A DNA stretch of 64,000 bases from Vampirovibrionales bacterium (GTDB taxonomy: Bacteria; Cyanobacteriota; Vampirovibrionia; Vampirovibrionales; Vampirovibrionaceae). The notes under the pieces are model-generated. The model ran no database searches. It was not told where the DNA came from and saw nothing but the letters and a program-made list of their open reading frames with translations. The DNA lies in the NCBI GenBank assembly GCA_029262635.1, contig JAJCZA010000005.1, positions 1 to 64,000 of the forward strand. Direction: 5' to 3'. Every line of letters begins with the position of its first letter. Positions within the stretch are counted from its first letter, which is position 1. Positions 33,692 through 41,525 of the stretch are shown piece by piece. Position numbers and translations under genes: made by a program.

Positions 33692-35263
33692 ATGAAAACT
33701 GAATCCGTTGGCTCTGCTGAGGCCCGCTACCGGGAACTGGAGCCAAAACGGAGTGTGTACCTGGAACGGGCAAGAGAAGTTTCCAAGCTCACCATTCCCA
33801 GTTTACTCCCACCGGATGGCCAGACCGATACGATGCGGCTGGAAACACCCTTTCAAGGGGTGGGTGCCCGTGGGGTCAACAATTTAGCATCAAAATTACT
33901 ATTGGCATTATTGCCACCCAACAGCCCGTTCTTTCGGTTGAAGATTGACGACTTTACGCTGGCCCAGCTTCAGAATACGGATTCCGGCTTAAAAACAGAA
34001 ATGGAATCCGGCCTCTCCCGGATTGAGCAGGCCGTGATGACCGAGATTGAAACCTCTGCGGATCGGGTGGCTGTCTTTGAGATTTTGAAACACCTGTTGG
34101 TTGCCGGGAATGTCCTGATGGACATGTCCCGCGAAGACGGCATGCGCGTCTTTCACCTGGATCGCTATGTTGTCCAGCGTGACCCGATGGGGAACGTGCT
34201 GGAAATGGTGATCCATGAAACTGTGGCTCCTGTTGCTCTTCCTGAAGAGATTCGGGAGCTGATCGCCGCCCGGATGGACAGTGCGGAAAAGAATGTGAAT
34301 CTCTACACTTGGGTCAAGCGAACCGACAAGCAATGGGTTGTTTCCCAGGAAGTCAAGGGAATGGTTATTCCCGGTTCCAAAGGCAGTTATCCATTAGATC
34401 GCAATCCCTTTATTGCCCTGCGGGGGAATCGGATTGACGGTGAAGACTACGGACGGGGATATGTTGAGGAATACCTCGGTGACCTCAAGTCCCTGGAAGG
34501 GTTGTCCCGTGCCATTGTAGAAGGCTCTGCGGCTGCGGCCAAGGTGCTGTTTCTCATTAATCCCAACGGCACGACCCGCGCCAAGACACTGGCGGAATCC
34601 CCAAACGGGGCCATCCGGGAAGGCAACGCCGATGATGTCAGTGTTTTACAACTGCAAAAGTTTAACGATTTTCGCATTGCGTATGAACAGATGGGGCGGA
34701 TTGAAGAGCGGCTCAGTTTTGCTTTTCTGCTGAACTCCTCTATTCAACGAAACGCCGAACGGGTGACGGCGGAAGAAGTCCGCTTCATGGCCCGCGAACT
34801 GGAAGACGCCCTTGGTGGCCTGTATTCGATTCTCGCTCAGGAATTCCAGTTGCCCTACGTGCGGCGAAAGATTCACCAGATGGAAAAGTCGAAAAAGCTC
34901 CCGTCCCTGCCCAGGGATTCGGTTAAGCCGATGATTATCACGGGCCTGGAGGCGCTGGGACGGGGGCACGACCTCAACAAGCTGGAGGTCTTTATCAGCG
35001 GGCTGGCCAATACGCTGGGGCCGGACATCTTGGCCCAGTACATGAACCTCGATGATTACATTGCCCGCCGCGCCACGGCCATTGGTATTGACACCAGGGG
35101 GCTGATTAAGACGAAGGACGAAATCCTGGCGGCGCAACAGGCCGCCCAGCAACAAGCTATGCTTCGCCAGTTCGGGCCGGAAATGCTCCGGCAGGTTGGC
35201 GGTGTCATGCAAAAAGGAATCCAGAAAGGAGTACCCGATGCAACACAACAACCCCAAAAATAA
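33692..35263 (+). CDS. Head-to-tail connector/portal protein (T7 gp8-like)
   Basis: 523 aa; ARYRELEPKRSVYLERAREVSKLTIPSLLPPDG...FQGVGARGVNNLASKLLLALLPPNSPFFRL. Confidence 0.95.
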   Translation: MKTESVGSAEARYRELEPKRSVYLERAREVSKLTIPSLLPPDGQTDTMRLETPFQGVGARGVNNLASKLLLALLPPNSPFFRLKIDDFTLAQLQNTDSGLKTEMESGLSRIEQAVMTEIETSADRVAVFEILKHLLVAGNVLMDMSREDGMRVFHLDRYVVQRDPMGNVLEMVIHETVAPVALPEEIRELIAARMDSAEKNVNLYTWVKRTDKQWVVSQEVKGMVIPGSKGSYPLDRNPFIALRGNRIDGEDYGRGYVEEYLGDLKSLEGLSRAIVEGSAAAAKVLFLINPNGTTRAKTLAESPNGAIREGNADDVSVLQLQKFNDFRIAYEQMGRIEERLSFAFLLNSSIQRNAERVTAEEVRFMARELEDALGGLYSILAQEFQLPYVRRKIHQMEKSKKLPSLPRDSVKPMIITGLEALGRGHDLNKLEVFISGLANTLGPDILAQYMNLDDYIARRATAIGIDTRGLIKTKDEILAAQQAAQQQAMLRQFGPEMLRQVGGVMQKGIQKGVPDATQQPQK

Positions 35264-35468
35264 TCCCCAAAACGACCCAACCAATAATCCGGTCACTATT
35301 ACGAACAAAGTTATCCCTGCTGACGAGGCAGCGGTAGTAGAAACCGAAAGCATACCGTCTGTTCAAAAAACAGTTGCTGCCGAAGCACATGCCGTTCTGG
35401 CATCCAACCGGAGGCGAGAACCCTTGATAACCATGATGCCAGATGGCACACAACGTATTGATTTTTAA
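35238..35468 (+). CDS. Small hypothetical protein overlapping the end of the portal gene
   Basis: MQHNNPKNNPQNDPTNNPVTITNKVIPADEAAVVETESIPSVQ...; start overlaps portal C-terminus in another frame. Confidence 0.5.
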   Translation: MQHNNPKNNPQNDPTNNPVTITNKVIPADEAAVVETESIPSVQKTVAAEAHAVLASNRRREPLITMMPDGTQRIDF

Positions 35469-35500
35469 GCCCAGCTTTTAATACAGGAGAACCAACCGAT

Positions 35501-36346
35501 ATGGAACGCATTGAAATCAAGAGTGAACCGACCGGGCCAGAGACACCGGTTGAAGTGATCCCGGATGTTGAAACGGCAGCGGTTGAAACAGCTTCTGTGG
35601 AAACCAAGCCCCAGGAAACACAAACTCAAGAGCGTCCGTCCTGGCTCCCGGAGAAATTCGAGACGCCGGAAGATTTAGCCAAAGCTTACGGCGAACTGGA
35701 AAAGGAATTTACCCAGAAAGCACAAACAAAAGATCCAAAAACCGACATAACCAAGGCTACAGAAGAAACCAAAAAAGGTACGGAAGCAAAACCCGAATCC
35801 TCGGAAACCCCGGATGATGACGACAATGCGGTTAAGGAAATTGTCGAAAACGCTGGGCTGAAGATGCAGGATTTATCGGCGGAATACGAGCAATCCGGCC
35901 AGTTGAGCGAGGACAGTTACGAAAAACTGGCCAAAGCCGGAATTAACCGGGAATACGTTGATGGGTATATCCGGGGACAGGAAGCCCTGGCAACCCAGTA
36001 TCAAAGCGAGGTCTTTGATGTTGTTGGTGGCCAGCAAGGCTACACTGAAATGATTCAATGGGCAGCCCAAAACCTTACCGCTGATGAAATCAATGCGTTC
36101 AATACCAGCGTCAACAGCGGCAATCTGGAACAGGCAAAATTGAGTGTTCAAGGGCTAATGGCCAAATATACGGCTGCCGAAGGTAATGAACCTCAGTTGG
36201 TCAAAGGTGCTGCTACTGGTGATGCTACTTCCGTTTTCCGCTCCACGGCGGAACTGGTCGCCGCCATGAAAGATCCCAAGTACAAGAACGACCCCGCTTA
36301 CCGGCAGGATGTTATCGAGAAATTAGGAAGGTCGAGTATTTTTTAG
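35501..36346 (+). CDS. Capsid assembly scaffolding protein (T7 gp9-like)
   Basis: 281 aa, acidic, between portal and capsid; RPSWLPEKFETPEDLAKAYGELEKEF. Confidence 0.85.
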   Translation: MERIEIKSEPTGPETPVEVIPDVETAAVETASVETKPQETQTQERPSWLPEKFETPEDLAKAYGELEKEFTQKAQTKDPKTDITKATEETKKGTEAKPESSETPDDDDNAVKEIVENAGLKMQDLSAEYEQSGQLSEDSYEKLAKAGINREYVDGYIRGQEALATQYQSEVFDVVGGQQGYTEMIQWAAQNLTADEINAFNTSVNSGNLEQAKLSVQGLMAKYTAAEGNEPQLVKGAATGDATSVFRSTAELVAAMKDPKYKNDPAYRQDVIEKLGRSSIF

Positions 36347-37179
36347 ACGGATTCCAGGAGAAGCAAAATATCACATTGGGTTTTTGCTGAAACTGAATGC
36401 CGAAGTTGTGGACTCATTCTGATAATCGTGCCGGGAACTAATGACTGCTCTTCTTCATTAGCGGTAAAAATGCCTTCCCCTCGAAGACAAATCAGCAATG
36501 CCTTTTTGGGTGTCCAATGAGCAGCTAAAGCTTTTCCAGCTTGAACCGTAATTTGTTTGGCCTCTATAGAAGTATCATCAAAAATTCGTGTGGACAGAAT
36601 GTCTCTTTGAGGTTCACTGGATAGATCAAGCTGATATGATTGGAACGTCCGCTCAGGACGGGTGATGGAAGGGGTTGGTTTTTGAAGCGCCTGTTGACGA
36701 ACTTCCTGCATTCCTGCAATTACCGCTTCTTTTTCATCATCCGACAAGGCCCGCTCACATGTGGGAAAAATACCGGCATCCTCTCGGCCAATATGATCCA
36801 GCATGTCACTGATAAAGCGATTGCCGATTTCCTGAAGCTGGAACGTTTTTTCTGAAGATTGCTCCCCACTGGCAAGCAGCGTTAATAGTTCCCCTCTTAA
36901 AGCGATTAACTCTTCATGCTCAACTTCCATGAGCACCATTGGATGGTAAGGTGTAACCGCTGGAAAAAGAACCTGCTCCTCACAAGCAAAGTGAGTATTC
37001 ATCTCCGGTTCTATTTTGTCCATCACTGCCTTGACAGCATCAAGACCATGACTAGCGTTTAATTCAGCCAGTGCCTGTTTCAGTTTCTCCAACAGCTTTT
37101 CCATCTGCCGATGTTCCTGAGTCAGGCTGGTACAGGCTTCTATTTTGCTTTGTGTTTCTTGCATTTTCTCAATACTCAA
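36343..37179 (-). CDS. Hemerythrin HHE domain fused to a C-terminal cupin
   Basis: LTQEHRQMEKLLEKL...HFACEEQVLFPAV...EVEHEELIALRGELL...HIGREDAGIFP; C-terminal cupin-like ITVQAGKALAAHWTPKKALLICLRGEGIF...GTIIRMSPQLRHSV. Confidence 0.8.
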   Translation of the reverse strand: MSIEKMQETQSKIEACTSLTQEHRQMEKLLEKLKQALAELNASHGLDAVKAVMDKIEPEMNTHFACEEQVLFPAVTPYHPMVLMEVEHEELIALRGELLTLLASGEQSSEKTFQLQEIGNRFISDMLDHIGREDAGIFPTCERALSDDEKEAVIAGMQEVRQQALQKPTPSITRPERTFQSYQLDLSSEPQRDILSTRIFDDTSIEAKQITVQAGKALAAHWTPKKALLICLRGEGIFTANEEEQSLVPGTIIRMSPQLRHSVSAKTQCDILLLLESV

Positions 37180-37532
37180 TTAATGGCTCGATTTTCAAGA
37201 AAATCTTTTAAGACAACCGCACTGTTATGATACTCGTCTCGTGCCGCATATACAAATGTCACGGTATTATCCTGACATTGAGCACGTAGTTCCGAAAGGG
37301 CCTCCGGGTTATTTTGAAGTTCTTTGATATATTTTGTTCGGAAAGCGGACCAACGTTCGATCTGATGACCATACCATTTTCGTAACTCGGTACTGGGTGC
37401 AATATTCTTGTTCCAATAATCCACATGGGCTTCAGCCTTTGACAAGCCTCTAGGCCATAAACGCTCTACCAGAATCCGCCTTCCATCAGAGGATTCCGGC
37501 GGTTCATAGGCTCGTTTGAGTTTAATTGCCAT
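37176..37532 (-). CDS. DUF488 family protein
   Basis: LKRAYEPPESSDGRRILVERLWPRGLSKAEAHVDYWNKNIAPSTELRKWYGH. Confidence 0.85.
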   Translation of the reverse strand: MAIKLKRAYEPPESSDGRRILVERLWPRGLSKAEAHVDYWNKNIAPSTELRKWYGHQIERWSAFRTKYIKELQNNPEALSELRAQCQDNTVTFVYAARDEYHNSAVVLKDFLENRAIN

Positions 37533-37569
37533 AGGTTGAGCCAGTCGCTATCGTTTCACAGAGTGGCTG

Positions 37570-37917
37570 CTAACAAGCATCCTCTTCTGGCGCTAAACCA
37601 ATAATACCGACGAGAAAAACGCTGTCTTCCTCGGCAGTCACAGAATGCTCGGCATCTTTTGGAATTTCCAAGAATGCACCTTCCTTGATCGCGTATGTCT
37701 GATCATAAATAGGGAACTTGGCTTTTCCTTTTAAAAGCACTGCAAAGGCGGCCTTGTTGACATGATGTGCCGGAAGAACATCACCTGCTTTAATTGTGAG
37801 TTTAATTAAATTAACGCCTGCAATATTGGCCACAGGCCCTTTGGATGGCTTCCCATCGTTAAAAACCGGGTTTTCCAGAAGATTGGCTACTGTCAGTTTA
37901 TGCTGTGTCTGAGGCAT
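37570..37917 (-). CDS. Cupin-domain protein
   Basis: MPQTQHKLTVANLLENPVFNDGKPSKGPVANIAGVNLIKLTIKAGDVLPAHHVNKAAFAVLLKGKAKFPI...EIPKDAEHSV; start at MPQTQ after an RBS-like TTAAGAAAGGAAA region. Confidence 0.8.
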   Translation of the reverse strand: MPQTQHKLTVANLLENPVFNDGKPSKGPVANIAGVNLIKLTIKAGDVLPAHHVNKAAFAVLLKGKAKFPIYDQTYAIKEGAFLEIPKDAEHSVTAEEDSVFLVGIIGLAPEEDAC

Positions 37918-38092
37918 TGTATTTTCCTTTCTTAAATAAACATTCTCTTCCTTTGTAACACACATGAGGTAGGTATAGTAGTCACCATTCGGTTATGACT
38001 CCTTTGGATAAGTATTAAAAACTAAATTCAAGCTTTAAAAGTCATCAGTACCCTTTTTGAAGGGTCTGACGCGCTACACCACCCGCCACGAG

Positions 38093-38122
38093 AAAGCCCC
38101 GTGAAATTAATCACGGGGCTTT
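38093..38122. terminator. Rho-independent-type terminator hairpin
   Basis: AAAGCCCCGTGA-AATTAA-TCACGGGGCTTT, perfect 12-bp stem. Confidence 0.8.
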
Positions 38123-38260
38123 CGTCTTGCTTGGCTCCCTGCGGGGAACAACCGGCGGAGGAGGCGTTTGCCTCGTTATATAGGGCTTTTACGAAAAAGC
38201 TCTAAAACCTGGCTCTGGTGATGTGGCCAATTCCCACGTAACGAAACGGAGGTCTTGGCT

Positions 38261-39202
38261 ATGTCCAATGCAACACCCTCAAGGCTTGGTCAAATCAACG
38301 AAGCAGGTGACGCTAATGCCCTGTTTCTCAAGGTCTATGCAGGAGAAATCCTGACCGCCTTTGAAGAGACCAACGTGATGATGGACAAGCACATTGTGCG
38401 AACCATCCCTCACGGAAAATCGGCCCAGTTCCCGGCGACCTGGAAAACCGATGCCGCCTATCACACGCCGGGGAACGAGTTGATTGGCTCGCAAAAGATG
38501 GTTCATGCCGAGCGGATCATCAACATTGATGACCTGCTGGTATCGGATACCTTCATTGCGAACATCGACGAGGCCAAAAACCACTACGATGTCCGATCCA
38601 TCTACTCGTTTGAACAAGGCCGGGCACTGGCCCGGAAAGCCGATAAGCAGTTATTGCAGATTGGCATTCTGGCAGCCCGCGCTTCTTCAACGGTTACCGG
38701 TGGTTTTGGTGGTTCAAAGTTAGTGAATGCTAACTATGATATGGACGCCGAAACGCTAATTTCCGGGATTTTCGCCGCCGCGCAAGCGATGGACGAAAAA
38801 GACATCCCGGAAGAAGACCGCTTCTGCTTCCTGAAACCAAAACACTATTCCATACTGGCCCAAAACACCAAGCTTTATAACAAGGATTGGGGCGGTATGG
38901 GCGTGTATGCGGAAGGAAAGGTGCTCAAGGTCTGTAACGTGACCTTGGTTAAAACCAACAACTTTCCCAACACTAACATTCCTTCGGCAGAAACCGGAAC
39001 CAACAACACCTACCACGGGGATTTTTCCAACTCGATTGCGCTTGTTATGCACAAGTCCACCGTTGGGACGGTAAAACTCCTCGATTTGGCCGTAGAATCG
39101 GCGTATGACATCCGCCGTCAGGGAACGCTGATGGTGGCCAAATATGCCATTGGTCACGGTATCCTGCGGCCTGAGTGTGCCGTTGAGTTAGCGAAAGCGT
39201 AA
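38261..39202 (+). CDS. Major capsid protein (T7 gp10-like)
   Basis: MSNATPSRLGQINEAGDANALFLKVYAGEILTAFEETNVMMDKHIVRTIPHGKSAQFPATWKT; GGAGG RBS. Confidence 0.95.
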   Translation: MSNATPSRLGQINEAGDANALFLKVYAGEILTAFEETNVMMDKHIVRTIPHGKSAQFPATWKTDAAYHTPGNELIGSQKMVHAERIINIDDLLVSDTFIANIDEAKNHYDVRSIYSFEQGRALARKADKQLLQIGILAARASSTVTGGFGGSKLVNANYDMDAETLISGIFAAAQAMDEKDIPEEDRFCFLKPKHYSILAQNTKLYNKDWGGMGVYAEGKVLKVCNVTLVKTNNFPNTNIPSAETGTNNTYHGDFSNSIALVMHKSTVGTVKLLDLAVESAYDIRRQGTLMVAKYAIGHGILRPECAVELAKA

Positions 39203-39214
39203 GGAGGACTGACG

Positions 39215-39532
39215 ATGACTGTAGCCCTATTAGCAGCACAGACCGCTGACGGTTCTGGCACACCTGTCCTCCTGAGTCCCAAACTGGAAGGAAACAGCTT
39301 TGGGATTGCTGTCTATGGGACATTCGGTGGTGGCACTGTCACCGTCGAAGTGGCCTTGGACGGTACCAACTATGCTCCCTTGGACACGTTCACGGCAGCG
39401 GGATTCCGAAACTATACCGTTTTTGTGGGCAGCGGGACCATGATTCGTGCAACTCTAGCTGGTGCCACGGGTCCGAATATTGACACCCTAATGAGTGGTG
39501 CCTTTATGGGCACAACTCGAATTGATGCTTAA
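39215..39532 (+). CDS. Small capsid-linked beta-rich protein
   Basis: 105 aa; FGIAVYGTFGGGTVTVEVALDGTNYAPLDTFTAAG; resembles 39626-39907. Confidence 0.6.
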   Translation: MTVALLAAQTADGSGTPVLLSPKLEGNSFGIAVYGTFGGGTVTVEVALDGTNYAPLDTFTAAGFRNYTVFVGSGTMIRATLAGATGPNIDTLMSGAFMGTTRIDA

Positions 39533-39625
39533 TCGTTTTGCTCCCTGATACCTCTCTCCCTGAAGGAGGCTGCCGGTCTTTCCGGTGGTCTCCTGTTTTT
39601 TTGAAACCAAATTGGAGAATCGCCT

Positions 39626-39907
39626 ATGAAACTGCTTGTCCTGCTGGATAACGTCACCTCGGATGGCGATGGGCAAATCGTCAATCCCCAAACCGGTGGG
39701 ATGAACGAATTTGGAATTGTCCAGGTCAGCATCACGGGTGGCACCGGCACGGTGAAGATCCAGGGGCGGCTTTCCATCAATATGCCCTGGACTGATCTGA
39801 TTACCTTTACGGCGGACGATTCCGCCCGCATTGCCCTGATGCCCCACATGAAAGCCAACGTCAGCGGGATTGCCGGGGCTACGATTCGAGCAGAGATGGG
39901 GGCGTAA
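39626..39907 (+). CDS. Small capsid-linked beta-rich protein (paralog of 39215-39532)
   Basis: 93 aa; FGIVQVSITGGTGTVKIQGRLSINMPWTDLITFTADD. Confidence 0.6.
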   Translation: MKLLVLLDNVTSDGDGQIVNPQTGGMNEFGIVQVSITGGTGTVKIQGRLSINMPWTDLITFTADDSARIALMPHMKANVSGIAGATIRAEMGA

Positions 39908-39909
39908 CC

Positions 39910-40668
39910 ATGTTACTTGCAAAGCCCTTACGGGAAAGCCTGCGACGCGGGCTGACCCAGGGACTCCTGGATTTTGATCCGGGACTGGTTCGCGGATGCG
40001 CCATGTGGATTGAGGCGGATGGCCCCAATACGTTGAATGGCACCACCATTTCCGAATTCTATGACCGTTCCGGTTCCGGTAATCACGCCAGCCAGGGCAC
40101 CGCCATCCGTCAGGCTGAGAAAACCCTCGATTGTGCCAATGGAGAACCCTGCGCCACGTTTGACGGAACCGATGATTTCTATACCGCCCCCAGCATTCAG
40201 CTTCCCGGTGACTTCACGTTAATGGTGGTGGCCAAGGTGCTCAGCAAGGCACGACGGCTCATCTCCAAGGACAACGTAGGCAGCCGGGATTATGCCCTTC
40301 GGGTCGATACGGCGACCGGTGCACCAGAAGTGGCCTTTTTTAACGGGGCCAACCTGTATGTGGCCGAAGCGACCACTAACATTACAGCGGGCACACCCGT
40401 TCGGCGGATGATTACGGGCATGCATGCCGGAACGGATCTCAAGATTTTTATTGACGGCACTTTGGAAACGACCGTGCCGGATCTTCCAACAACCGGAAAC
40501 GCCACGGCGGTGCCTACGGAGATTGGACGGTTAGGTACCGGCGTGGAATATCTGGATGGCTTTCTGACAGCAGCCATGATTTTTAAACTGGCCCTGCAAC
40601 CACTGGAGCAAAATTACCTGCAACAAGGTTTCGGACAGAAATATGGAATCACGGTGACGGACTCATGA
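39910..40668 (+). CDS. LamG/concanavalin-like lectin domain protein
   Basis: MWIEADGP...ISEFYDRSGSGNHASQGT...PCATFDGTDDFYTAPSIQLPGDFTLMVVAKV...LKIFIDGTLETTV. Confidence 0.75.
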   Translation: MLLAKPLRESLRRGLTQGLLDFDPGLVRGCAMWIEADGPNTLNGTTISEFYDRSGSGNHASQGTAIRQAEKTLDCANGEPCATFDGTDDFYTAPSIQLPGDFTLMVVAKVLSKARRLISKDNVGSRDYALRVDTATGAPEVAFFNGANLYVAEATTNITAGTPVRRMITGMHAGTDLKIFIDGTLETTVPDLPTTGNATAVPTEIGRLGTGVEYLDGFLTAAMIFKLALQPLEQNYLQQGFGQKYGITVTDS

Positions 40669-40928
40669 AATACCTGATTAAAAACTCAATGACTGAATTT
40701 AACACCCTAATAGATAAAATTAACGGTTTCTTTGGGTACCCCAACCCGGCCACCAAAACCTACCGGTACGCCGATGCCCAGGAAGACAAAACCCAAAACG
40801 TGTTACTCCGGGTGAATGAATCGGATTTCAACAAGATCGACCATATATTTTCGGCTTCGGAGAAATCAGCTATGACCAGTCTGAAGCCGACAGGGTTTGA
40901 ACCAGAGAAAGACCCAACAGATAAATAG
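40665..40928 (+). CDS. Hypothetical phage protein
   Basis: 87 aa; ATGA start/stop overlap with the upstream gene. Confidence 0.55.
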   Translation: MKYLIKNSMTEFNTLIDKINGFFGYPNPATKTYRYADAQEDKTQNVLLRVNESDFNKIDHIFSASEKSAMTSLKPTGFEPEKDPTDK

Positions 40929-40940
40929 GAGACATTATCT

Positions 40941-41522
40941 ATGTCTATCACCCCACCGCTTCTGACAGAACTGGAAGCGGTGAACGTGATGCTCTCAGTC
41001 ATTGGCGAAGCCCCGGTGAATACTTTGAGTGGGGCGGCCACGGTGGATGTGATTCAGGCCAAGGCCATATTAAGCCAGGTATCACGAGAAGTCCAAAGCG
41101 TGGGCTGGCACTTCAATATCGAGAAGGATTACCCTTTGGTGCCGAACGTGAATCAGGAAATTATTTTGGCGTCCAACATGGTGCGTGTGGATGCCGATCA
41201 GTTTCCCGAACTGGATGTGGTGCAACGGGGTCTCAAACTCTACAACCGGAAAGACCATACGTTCAAGTTCGACAAGACTGTTAAGGCAGAAGTGATTTTT
41301 CTCCTGCCATTTGAGGAACTTCCCCAAACTGCCCGACAATTTATCGTGATTCGGGCTGCCCGGATTTTCCAGGATCGCATGGTGGGATCAGAAACCCTGC
41401 ATGGCTTTACGGCAGTCGATGAACAAAAAGCGCTGGCAGATTTAAAAGACGCCGAAGGCGATACCGGCGATTACACCATCTTCGATCATTACGATGCTTA
41501 TAGACCACTGGATAGGTTTTAA
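40941..41522 (+). CDS. Tail tubular protein A (T7 gp11-like)
   Basis: TELEAVNVMLSVIGEAPVNTLSG...LSQVSREVQSVGWHFN...FIVIRAARIFQDRMVG. Confidence 0.92.
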   Translation: MSITPPLLTELEAVNVMLSVIGEAPVNTLSGAATVDVIQAKAILSQVSREVQSVGWHFNIEKDYPLVPNVNQEIILASNMVRVDADQFPELDVVQRGLKLYNRKDHTFKFDKTVKAEVIFLLPFEELPQTARQFIVIRAARIFQDRMVGSETLHGFTAVDEQKALADLKDAEGDTGDYTIFDHYDAYRPLDRF

Positions 41523-41525
41523 ACC

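Noticed and set aside
38047-38090. tRNA-like stretch (GACGCGCTACACCACCCGCCACGA, reverse resembles a tRNA 5' half) upstream of the capsid gene
   Set aside because: I could not fold a convincing cloverleaf; anticodon loop size is wrong and no T-arm is present. Could be a degraded fragment, so not called.
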